From contig OZ020525.1 in assembly GCA_963971425.1 (NCBI GenBank), positions 10,027,560-10,091,559 of the forward strand: a stretch of 64,000 nucleotides of DNA, read 5' to 3'. Source of the DNA: Bryoerythrophyllum caledonicum (Eukaryota; Streptophyta; Bryopsida; Pottiales; Pottiaceae). This document shows positions 11,167 through 20,090 of this stretch, piece after piece; position 1 is the first letter of the stretch, and each line of letters starts with the position of its first letter. Under the pieces are notes generated by a model. It was not told where the DNA came from, did not search any database, and saw only the letters and a program-made list of their open reading frames with translations. A program made the position numbers and the translations under genes.

Positions 11167-11607
11167 CCCCTAAAGACCCAAGGCATTTTTGCACCAAAAA
11201 CACTTCAAAATTGCTTGTTCTAGTGCAATGAGTAAAGAAGAAAACAAAAACTATAATCTCTGCTTTTAACCTTAGGATCTAAAAGAAGACTTGTTAGGTA
11301 GCATACTCACAAAATTTCATGAACTTTGATCGCACAAATCAAAAGATTATAGTGTTTGAAGTAGAGAAAACTATTCAGTTTCTTCCCTCCATTGAATGCC
11401 CGACGTGACCACTCTCAAGACGATTTGCTTTATGATGGCATGTCATTTTTGTTAAATTTCAGATTTAGGAAAAAATTGTGCTCAAACAAAGCTTTTAGAA
11501 ATGTCCATCTACAGTGTAAATTTCGAAGGAGAATGTAAGAAATTGACACCATAGGAACCTGCCTAAACCTTCAAAAGTCCCCTGAGTGGACTCTTGGACT
11601 TTGGAGG
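11167..11607. mobile_element. Internally deleted TTAA-family element (441 bp)
   Basis: TTAA at 11163-11166 and 11608-11611 flanks CCCCTAAAGACCCAAGGC on the left and a decayed right end (GGACTTTGGAGG). The interior keeps only the outer parts of the full-length (~900 bp) copies, including gcaccaaaaacacttcaaaa and gaaattgacaccatagga. Confidence 0.7.
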
Positions 11608-12028
11608 TTAACCACATAAAGAAAAGGTTATTTAATGGAGTTCAAAATTTAATAATTTTGGTCAGCCCCTTCTTTCTTCACCCTTCACTAATTTGCCCCT
11701 ACTACTGGCTTAGATACATCTAATAATGAAATCCTAGAACATGGGTTAACTTCTAATTTAAGGAACAAGACATTATAGAGGAATCACTTCTACTCCATTG
11801 ATTCAAAACAACATTTAAGATGAACTCCATTGATTAAAAACTGCAAAGATGAACTTTTTCACAATGTAACTCTAGGATTTGCTTCTAAACATACAAGATG
11901 ATGTGGTAAAAAATTTGTGGATCTTGACGATACCGATTGAAAGATAATTGCAGTCAAAGTGAAAAATCATGTCCCTCAAACAAACATTTGGTCCTTCCTG
12001 GCTTATATCTCCACACAACATAGGGTTG

Positions 12029-12273
12029 CATCTCCATAGGAGATGTGATGAATCTCAATAGGGCATGAGTTGAATATCTATAGGGCATGAGTTAAATCTC
12101 CATAGGACATGAATTAAATCTCCATAGGACATGAATTAAATCTCCATAGGACATGAGTTCAATCTCGGTAGTGACATGAATTAAATCTCCATAGGACATG
12201 AGTTCAATCTCGGTAGTGACATGAATTAAATCTCCATAGGACATGAGTTGAATCTCCATAGTGACATGGGTTA
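12029..12273. repeat. 22-26-bp tandem array (catgagttaaatctccatag)
   Basis: About ten degenerate copies of a unit like gacatgaattaaatctccat plus ag are present. Some copies are variants with gagttcaatctcggtagt. The open minus-strand frame here is generated by the repeat. The segment 11608-12028 is AT-rich and featureless. Confidence 0.85.
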
Positions 12274-12328
12274 AAAGTTTTGTGTAATCTACTACAGTCA
12301 TAGATTCTTCTCTTGTTTGTCCAGTCAA

Positions 12329-12463
12329 TAAGCAGGTGCACATGCCAGCCGTATGGGTGGATTTCGACACCCATCTAGTCCGTGGAATCCCAGATTGGAA
12401 CCCGGGTGACCAGATGGGTTCAACTGAAGGGGGTCCAGGTCCAGGGCCATGTGCGCCTGCTTA
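12329..12463. mobile_element. Miniature element with TAAGCAGG/GCACATG inverted ends
   Basis: The left end TAAGCAGGTGCACATG mirrors the right end CATGTGCGCCTGCTTA. A related copy lies at 42803-42943, sharing gccgtatgg, cccatctagtcc and gacccgggtgacca-type blocks. The centre contains ggattggaacccgggtgacc, which resembles a tRNA B box, so a SINE-like origin is also possible. Confidence 0.6.
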
Positions 12464-12896
12464 ATAATCTGAGCCTGAGTTGGCGAGCAGAGACGAGAGC
12501 AGGATGTCGGTGGCGATGTCACCACAGCTGATGCTGCGCCTTATCTCCTCCACCATAAACATGGCAGCGGCGCGAGTCCATTCCACGCAACCTTCACGCG
12601 CCACCAGGCCCACCACCACCGCCACCACCACCGCACCAACTTCCAGATCAAGCCAACGCCCACATTCTGCCCATAATCCTTCTCCTCCATGTCACGTGCA
12701 CTCACGCCCTGCCCCACCATGCCACTTCACCATGGGACCTGTAAATAAACATCGCCCACCTATCGTCGATTACGTCTAGATCGTCGAGTTTCTCTACTTC
12801 ATGTTGCTACAGCAACTACTGACATCGATAGCCGTGTAGCTGTGGGGGACCATGTTGATCGGTTCTGGCTTGGTGAGCTCCTGCAATCGCCTCGGG

Positions 12897-13131
12897 GACA
12901 TGGAGCAGCAGCAGGCGCCGGTGCTACTGTCAGGGGTTCGGTCTTCATCGTCGGAGGAGCAGTGAGTGGATTCTTTTCAGCCCATGTCGACGTGGTCGCG
13001 TCAAATGAGCAAGTTCTGTGTTCAGGACATGGAGCATCAGCAGGCGCCGGGACTGTTCCGGGTCTGATCGAGCAGCAGCAGTGAGTGGAGCCCATGTAGT
13101 GATCGCTGCAAATGAGCAAGTTCCGCGTTCA
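12897..13131. repeat. Two-copy tandem duplication, GC-rich
   Basis: Copy 1 (12897-13025) and copy 2 (13026-13131) both begin gacatggagca.cagcaggcg and share gcagtgagtgga and caaatgagcaagttc. The surrounding 12480-13240 is GC-rich with short ORFs, but I could not find a convincing coding exon. It may be upstream or leader sequence for the ORF at 13.7 kb. Confidence 0.7.
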
Positions 13132-13687
13132 CGTCTGCAGGGACCGGCAAGCAGCACCACCTCCAGCGCAGCAGTACTATTTTGTGGTACTAGTCACCTA
13201 TCTAGCTTCTTGCCGTTGGTTTTCAGTTCGGTTCTGGCGGCTTGGTGATAATAAGTATCATAGATATTAGTTTGAAGGTCCACCTTGGGGGAGGGTGCTT
13301 CCCGAGAAGCTGCCGCTGGGCCAGTGCATGTGATGTTTCTGTGAACTTCCGAATGGAAGCGACACGCTCATCGGATATCGGCTCAATCATTCGGTTGGCC
13401 GCTACTCAGCTGTTTGAACAGGGGACGAGGATATTAAGGACAACAGGCTCGTCACTTCGGTCAGCGCGACCGAGCTTAGTGAAACAGTCAGTAGCCAAGT
13501 CTTTCTGGTCAGACTGTGGAACTTTCTAGAGTCTCCTCCGATCGTCTAAAGAGACCAGTGGTAGCGGTGTTATAACTAGAACTAGGGTTTAATCTACGTG
13601 CACAAGTGAGAGTTTCGCTGTAGGTGACTGGTTTCGTGATTGCTCCACAACCTTTGAACTGACATCTTTTTGTTTTTGGTCCGTTAG

Positions 13688-14116
13688 GAACCTGGGAAGC
13701 GGAGGCTCGGCGAGTGGCACCGACGTGGGAGTTACCCCAAGTACTCCTCGCAAGTAGCCGTCGACAGGTTCGGCGCAGTAATCAATGATGTCTGGGCAGA
13801 CAAGTTCGGAGGTGGACCTATTGAAGAGTGCAGCACGGGATCATGTGCTCCAGCACTGGAGTGCAACTTCAAGCGTTACTTAAAGCGATCATTTGAGAAT
13901 GATTCCATTCGGGGAGCACCATCGCAATCTGAGCCTGACTCCGTTCCTGTCTCTTGCACGAGCCAGTCTTCTACAAGTGATGTTGCCGATTTCCCAATTA
14001 AGCGGCTCCGGCCGCTTCCTTACCATGTGAGTTGCGTTTCCTCAACACTCATGCGAGAAGCTGATCCTTGTGTGGACGTTCCTGTTGGTGAGGTAAAACT
14101 CAAGAAGGTGAAGTGA
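13688..14116 (+). CDS. Unknown protein, terminal exon (5' part unresolved)
   Basis: A 143-codon open frame runs from a good splice acceptor (ttggtccgttag before 13688) to TGA at 14114-14116. The first in-frame codon after the acceptor is GAA and a stop overlaps the acceptor itself, so this must be a downstream exon if real. The product is basic at the start (PGKRRLGEWHRRGSYPKYSS), has a middle with spaced cysteines, then a Ser/Thr-rich stretch, and ends EVKLKKVK. A plausible first exon starts at ATG 13353 (MEATRSSDIGSIIRLAATQL), but I cannot place its donor with confidence. I do not recognise the family and no catalytic motif is evident. The next gene on the same strand begins about 570 bp downstream. 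Confidence 0.4.
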   Translation, partial: EPGKRRLGEWHRRGSYPKYSSQVAVDRFGAVINDVWADKFGGGPIEECSTGSCAPALECNFKRYLKRSFENDSIRGAPSQSEPDSVPVSCTSQSSTSDVADFPIKRLRPLPYHVSCVSSTLMREADPCVDVPVGEVKLKKVK

Positions 14117-14688
14117 GTTTGAGACCGTGTGAAAGCTCTCAGTTTTGCATCTGAAGTCACTGCTCTGCTCGAAGAACTGGACTTTGATATTAGCTAGGTC
14201 TAGGAGGAAGAGGTTTAAGAGGTTCAGGTTAGGATTAAGGGGGATGAGGAAGTTGAGGATCGAGAGATGTTTAGAGGGACTAATAGAAATCAAGAGGGAT
14301 TAAGAGAAATCAAGAGGGGTTTAGAGGTGAAGTTTGAAGATTAAGAGGGTTAAGTTACTATTTTGCGTGATCTAGGTTCGAAATGAAGTAGCTGGGGAGC
14401 AAACTAAAAAACGGAGAAGAAAGGAGCTGCATTGGAAAAGATGACTTACCTGGTAAAAACTGGGAATAAGTCAGCAGCTGAATATTGTATCATCGGAATC
14501 TACGTTTGTTTTCCTTGATACCGATCCTTCATTATCTTGCTCACGAGTGGCATACACCTTACACTCCACAGGATGGGCGCAGTGCACATGTAGGAGCAGA
14601 GCGTGAGCATGAGTGCGCGAGAGGGGTGCCCCGGCACTCAGTTGATCCCACCAGGATAAGTTTCATCAGAAAAGAAAACACCTACAAC

Positions 14689-16280
14689 ATGGACTCTGCA
14701 GCAGAGTCGAGCTCCGGTTCTGGAAGGCACTCCTCACAGGATTCCAATCACCAGATCAACCGTTTGAGGTTTGACTACAGATTTGCCTCCGCTGCTCTGG
14801 AAGAGACCTTACTTGCGCGTATGGAAACACGCCAGAAATTGCAGGTATGAAATCGCAGTATACAGTGAGTGAGGATGACTAGTGAAAGTGGTACCTACTA
14901 ATTTTGAGACCTTTGTTAAGTGTACACATGCTTTTGGACTTACTGTCACACATGCGGAAACAACTAGTTTATCTAAATCAAGACTGATTGGAATGTTTGA
15001 AATGAGCACCACTAATTGGTATTGGCTTTTCTGTAGGACGAAACACCAGAGCCTGAACGATGTAGCCACGTCGTATCGCCAGAGGTTTGTGATTTCCAAT
15101 CTCACTTGATTGGTGGATGATATGAGCAGTCTACAAACAACATATCTGTTTATGGGGATGCATATCTGGAGATATTTCAATAATCAATAGAAAATTCAGA
15201 ATAATTCACATTTCGAATTATGAAGAATGGATTTGAGTTGTGAGTGTGGATAATATTTTTGTTTTGTGGAGATGGTTGATACAGCATGGCTTTACTAATG
15301 TTCTCTACCCTAACGCACTCCGGGGACCGCAGGACTTGGTGTGGGGAAGCCTGAAGCACTACGTAGGCATGGTGCTAGACAGAGAAACCAACAGTCTTCT
15401 GGGAACCGCAGTTTTGTTCACCCCTAGACCAGATCAAGCTGGCTCAGGCTGCCCTGTAACGGCGAAGTCCGCCTGGGTGACCTCCATCCAAGCAGTGGAA
15501 GGGCGCACGGAGGTACTCATCAAGAACTACAGGGGAGGGATCCATGTGGCTCACCTCGCGCTCACCAGCACCGCCGTCGGGCTGGCCCTGTTCAGCGTGA
15601 ACGTGTGCCGGGGGACCTTCGCGCTCGCCTTCCTGAGCAAAGTCTCAGTCCCGCACCGCTTGTTCGCGGACGTCGATCGGAACGACCGCGTCTATGTCAT
15701 CGGGTAAGAAAACACAGACCGCTTCTTATCAAAATTCCTCGTCCAAGCAGCGAAAACACAACCTGTCTCGTATAGAGCTCCATCAACGTTAGAATAACCT
15801 GCAGTAGAGCACCCGAATATCAGGCACGGTATCACAGGATATCAGGCACGGTATCACAGGGTATCAGACATGGTATCATAGGGTATCGGACATGGTGTCA
15901 CGGGGTATCAGACACGGGGAATTCACGTCGAGAGCAGTCGAGAAGTAAGCGAGTGTTGTTGCGGGCTTGACAGATACGAGGAGGCGTGGACGTCGGAGTC
16001 GGCGGCGACGGCGGACGCGAGAGTGCGCCCGGGAAGGGTAGTGGACGCGGGGAGGCATACAGTTGTGGAGATCGACTTCACCACAGGTCGGTTGGGGGGG
16101 TCGATCGGCTGCCCGGGCGGCTTCCGAGGCGGGCTGGTGGTGCGCGCCGACGGGCTCGTCGCGGGAGTGGTGACCGGGAAGCTCTTGCCTGCCCACGCAA
16201 CCCGCATCGACTTCTCCGATGCTCCCAACATCTACGCCCTCCTTGAGGAACTGCAGCTCATTTCTCCTCCGAGACCATAG
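14689..16280 (+). CDS. Trypsin/HtrA-fold protein lacking the catalytic triad
   Basis: Four exons join in phase: 14689-14844, 15037-15084, 15333-15703 and 15974-16280, giving 293 aa. The first 68 residues are a Ser/Glu-rich, probably disordered leader. From about residue 78 the sequence follows the PA-clan serine-protease pattern: GTAVLF (92-97), VTSIQAVEG (117-125) where proteases have T-A-A-H-V-V, GLALFSV (151-157) where they have D-L-A-L-L, DVDRNDRVYVIG (181-192), and GGFRGGLVVRADGLVAGVV (240-258) where they have G-N-S-G-G-P. At the triad positions I read Q121, G151 and R243 instead of His, Asp and Ser, so proteolysis is unlikely and a binding or scaffold role is inferred. The third intron holds a GTATC minisatellite. 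Fold assignment is by motif spacing only. No organelle signal is obvious. Confidence 0.62.
15816..15917. repeat. GTATCA minisatellite inside an intron
   Basis: About five copies of a 22-23-bp unit like ggtatcaggcacggtatcac occur within the last intron of the protease-like gene (15704-15973). Related GTATC/GATAC repeats recur at 42143-42224 and 46775-47240. Confidence 0.8.
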
Positions 16281-16577
16281 TGAACATCAGCGGGTATCAG
16301 AAAGCAAACGCACATGAGCACCATGAGGTACCAAATCCCGCTCCTACACGGCCCGGTTTGGTGCCTGACACCCGTATCGGGTTGAGGTGAACAACTGGTT
16401 TCGTTAAATGAACTAAACCATTTGCTTACCCTCCTTTGACTTTACATTTTTTACCATATTTGTAACTTACATGTTCCTAGTGAGTTACCACATCGTTCTC
16501 ATGTGTTTTGCAGCGTTCCCAAGTGCATTCCCAAGTGGTTGTGGTTGCTTTCTAGTGTTCCCAAGGTGTAACTTTAA

Positions 16578-17220
16578 CCCCTACAATTTCACACCAAAAA
16601 CACTTCAAAATCGTTGATTCTAGTGCAATGAGTAAGGGAGGAAATAAAACCTTATATTTATCTTTTTGAGTGTAGGATCTTCATTAAGACTTGCTAAGTA
16701 GCATACTCATAAAATTTCATACACTTTGACTGCATGGATTGAAAGATTTTAGTGATTGAAGGCAAAAAAATGGTTCATTTTCTTCCTTGCGTTGAGTGGA
16801 TCAGGAGACTCTAACTTCAGTTGGTATTAAATTTTTACGCTACACAAGGTCTAATCTTTTACCGTTGTGTTGAGCATGATGTTAGTTCCGTATACGACAA
16901 TTTTTAGAGGTAGGGAAGGGGTGTAGCATATTTAAAACAAGTGTGCAAAGAGTGGAGGTTCAAAAATTGCCAATTCACGATTTTATTTTTTTAGAATTTA
17001 ATATGTTTCAGAATGATAATTTGAATGGTCAATAAGAAGGTTTACACCACATATTGTTGTAGGAAAAAAAATGAAAAATATGAAGATCTCTAGGTTTTAT
17101 GTAGAAAAGATGAAGTTTTTTTCCCCGCTTGCCCAAAATGTGTAAAAATGTTTGACTTGAGTTTAAATGTTCTTATACACTAAAGACAAGAGATTATTTT
17201 TGACAAGAGATTAGTGTATT
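16578..17220. mobile_element. TTAA-family element, right end lost
   Basis: TTAA at 16574-16577 is followed by CCCCTACAATTTCACACC and then the family's interior (cacttcaaaatcg, attgaaagattttagtg, agatctctaggttttatgta). The sequence stops resembling the family near 17220, where a copia retrotransposon fragment begins. The left terminus is decayed (AAGGACC is lost). Confidence 0.7.
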
Positions 17221-17271
17221 ATTTTTCTAATTAATAAACGTCAAACTAGAAGTTCACCTACGGTAATACAC

Positions 17272-17865
17272 AATGCTAATGGCCCTTCTTGTTACAAAGC
17301 TTGTGGTTTCTCACAATTACCTGGTTTAGACTACGGTGAGACCTTTGCCCCTTTTGCAAAAGCTGATAGTATTCACACTATCCTTGCTATTGCTGCTGAG
17401 GATTATTAGATGTGTCAATTCGACATCAATACTGCTTTTCTCCATGGTGATCTCTCTGAAGAAATCTACATGATTCAAAAATCTCTAATGCATCATTTAG
17501 TTAGATCTGGAAAAATCAGTGAATTCTAGACTTTGGACTAAACGCATCATTGGAAGATCTCCGGTTGAATTACACTACAATCATCCGGAGATTTTTCAAA
17601 TCATCAGGAGATGTGATAAACTGTCAAAATTTCTGGACTTTGCATAGTCCACATTTAATTGAATACAACATTCTATGAGATTCCTTGCAATTACAGGCAC
17701 AAGAAAAGTCGCTATGGTTTAAAACACGCTTCCGGGGCATGGAACACCAAATTTGATAGATTTATATGTCATTTTGATCTCTAACCTACACTAGAGGATC
17801 GATGCGTGTATAATTACCACAATGTTTGTTGATGACAGCCTTGCTTTACCATGTAGATTATGCTG
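17272..17865 (+). pseudogene. Ty1/copia reverse-transcriptase relic
   Basis: Reading across frames recovers the ordered copia RT landmarks: LPGLDYGETFAPFAKADSI and FDINTAFLHGDLSEEIYM (17281-17490), then KSRYGLKHASGAWNTKFDRF (about 17700-17760), then CVY and the FVDDSLAL catalytic box (about 17805-17860). It is dead: there is TAG in the first block at about 17407-17409, a stop after FDL, and frame changes between blocks. No LTRs, integrase or gag are seen nearby, so it is an internal fragment. It sits between two partial TTAA-family elements. Confidence 0.85.
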
Positions 17866-17874
17866 GTGTGTCAC

Positions 17875-18779
17875 AAATAGAAATAAAAGTGTTGAAGAAT
17901 GAAGGAAACAAAAACTTTTATTTCTATTTTTGACCGTAGGATCTCAATGTAGACTTAGTAATTAACATACTCAGAGAATTTATAAACTTCGACCACATGG
18001 ATTGAAAGATTAATAATAGTGTTTGAATTCAAGCAAATGGTTCATTTTCTTCCCCGCGCTTAGTGGATTAGCAGACTTTGCCTGCACTTAATGTCAAATT
18101 TTTGCACAACACAAGGTCTAAATCTATTATCATTGTGTTAAGCATGATGTTATTTCCTTATATTCCACTTTTTAGAGGTTGAGGAGGGGTGTAGCATATT
18201 CAAAACAACTCTGCAAGGAGTGGAGGTTCAAAAATTGCCAATTCACGTTTTAATCTTTTGTAAACTTAATATGTTATAGATTGACAATTTAAAAGGTCAG
18301 TGAGAAAGCTTACACCACATATTTTTGTGGAAAAAATAAAAAGTAAAAAATATGAAGATTTCTAAGTTTTATGTAGAAAAGAAGAAGTATTTTTGGTACC
18401 TTGCTCGACAATATGTGACAATGTGTGATAATGTTTGACTTGGGTTAGTATGCTATTTTTCCCTAAAGACAACAACTTCTTTTTTGACAATATGGAAGGA
18501 AATAATACAACTTGCGAGTATTGAAAATCTCACATTCAATAGAGTGCCCTAGCATAAGTTTTTAGAAGTGCCCGACGTGCCCGCTCTCCTCATTTGAAAT
18601 TCAAAACCCAGTAACTTTTTCATTAAATGTCAGATTTAGGAAAAACATTGCTCTCGCACTGAGGTGTTAGTTATGACCTTCTAGAGTAAAATTTTAAAAG
18701 AGGAATGTTGGAAATTGACACCATGAGAACCTGACCGAGACTCCAAATAGCCTATTTTTGACACTTGGTCCTTTAGGAG
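17875..18779. mobile_element. TTAA-family element, left end lost
   Basis: The interior landmarks are tgaaggaaacaaaaac, tttcttccccgcg, agcatgatgtta, gatttctaagttttatgtag and gaaattgacaccatgag. The right end CTTGGTCCTTTAGGAG is followed by TTAA at 18780-18783. The left terminus is absent, probably removed along with or by the copia insertion. Confidence 0.7.
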
Positions 18780-18884
18780 TTAACGAAGGCCTTACCTACT
18801 AATAAGCTCAAAGAAGTGGGAGATTAGTTTTGAATGGTCTTTGAACCACTAATACTTGTTAGACGTGGGAGTATTGGGGTTCTC

Positions 18885-19064
18885 GATGTTTAATGAGCAA
18901 TCCTTGACGTTTAGTAAGCTATCATGGATGTTTAGTGGGCAATCCTTGATGTTTAGTGAGCTATCCCAGACGTTTAGTGAGCTAACCTGGACGTTTAGTG
19001 AGCTAACCTGGACGTTTAGTGAGCTATCCCGGACGTTTAGTGAGCTATCCCGGACGTTTTAGTG
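18885..19064. repeat. 21-bp tandem array, about 8 copies
   Basis: The unit is gagctatcccggacgtttag plus t. It is nearly perfect at the right end and decays leftward. Because 21 is divisible by 3, the array is open in frame and would encode TFSELSR repeats, but no gene context supports translation. Confidence 0.88.
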
Positions 19065-19170
19065 CAGAAACTAGTTTCGGTGTAGATGAATGTTGTCTTA
19101 GTTTGATGTTTGTCATTCGCTTGATGATTCTTTGTCTCTGTATATATTCATGGCTCAGGTTTGTGGGAAG

Positions 19171-19718
19171 TAAGGTAGAGGCACCCAATTCGGATCACTT
19201 AAGCCAATTGGGGACTCAAATGACATTGTATGTCAAAAATATTTATGTAGAAAGATGCGGAATTAGGAATGAAGCTCAACAAATATTTTTTCAAATTTAA
19301 TCACAAAGATTTGGAATTGATATAGAATTTAAAAGCCCAAAAACCACCGGAGCCCATAATCCAACAATAGAGTAGGTGAAATTTGGTGCCCTCCTTTACC
19401 CAATGCCAACTAGTGAGAGTGAGTAAAAGAGAGAAGACATGCCATGGATAACCTACTCATGGAGGGTACCCAATGCGGATCAGCCTTGTTCAACTTTCAA
19501 GGCAATGTCGCCAATGAGAGCTCAATTGAGGTGGAGCAACCCAAAATTGCACACTTCGTCACCCAATGCTGATAATGACTAGTGTTTCCGGATTTCGAGT
19601 TCTCGGTTTGGGGTCACTTCATGCACCATTTCAAGCATTTGCCATTTTCATGCACCATACCATGCATACTCTACTAATCGGAATGGGTGGCCAATCGGAA
19701 TTGGGTGCCTCTACCTTA
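19171..19718. mobile_element. 544-bp miniature element, TA target, 19-bp TIR
   Basis: The left end AGGTAGAGGCACCCAATTC (19173-19191) is mirrored by the right end (about 19698-19716). TA lies on each side (19171-19172, 19717-19718). A second copy is at 60039-60340. Inside, both copies keep a similar open stretch reading MTLYVKNIYVERCGIRNE; it is too short to be a transposase. The TA target suggests mobilisation by a Tc1/mariner-type enzyme, but the TIR is unlike that of the element at 6383-8080. Confidence 0.8.
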
Positions 19719-20090
19719 GTTGTTCCTTAGTTCAGAAGTGCAAATGTATGTTCACTTGTGGATGGAAGAAATTTTCAATAAACTGCCACGGCAATGTGCA
19801 AAGTTAGATAGGAATTGTCACTCTGACTTGAAAACCAAAGAGCATGAATCATCATCAACACATGATGAATCAATACATAAAAACCAAAGAGTGCTCATGA
19901 TAAAAGCACCAAAACATCAAGTCCAATTGTTATAAGATGATGGCTCGGACAAGAGCTCCCACTCACCATTTAAGAGCGCAGCATGGAATAGAATGGTACA
20001 AGCACTTCAGTGATACATCTCAACTTTCTGAGAAAAAAAAATATTAGTACAAGAGGAGGAACCTCCGAACTGCAACTATCTACACAGCCT

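Noticed and set aside
12029..12273. CRISPR-like array
   Set aside because: Units are contiguous 22-26-bp tandem repeats without unique spacers, in a eukaryotic context.
12480..12779. 99-codon Thr/Pro/His-rich frame
   Set aside because: Low-complexity (cca/acc)-rich DNA; no recognisable protein and no splice links.
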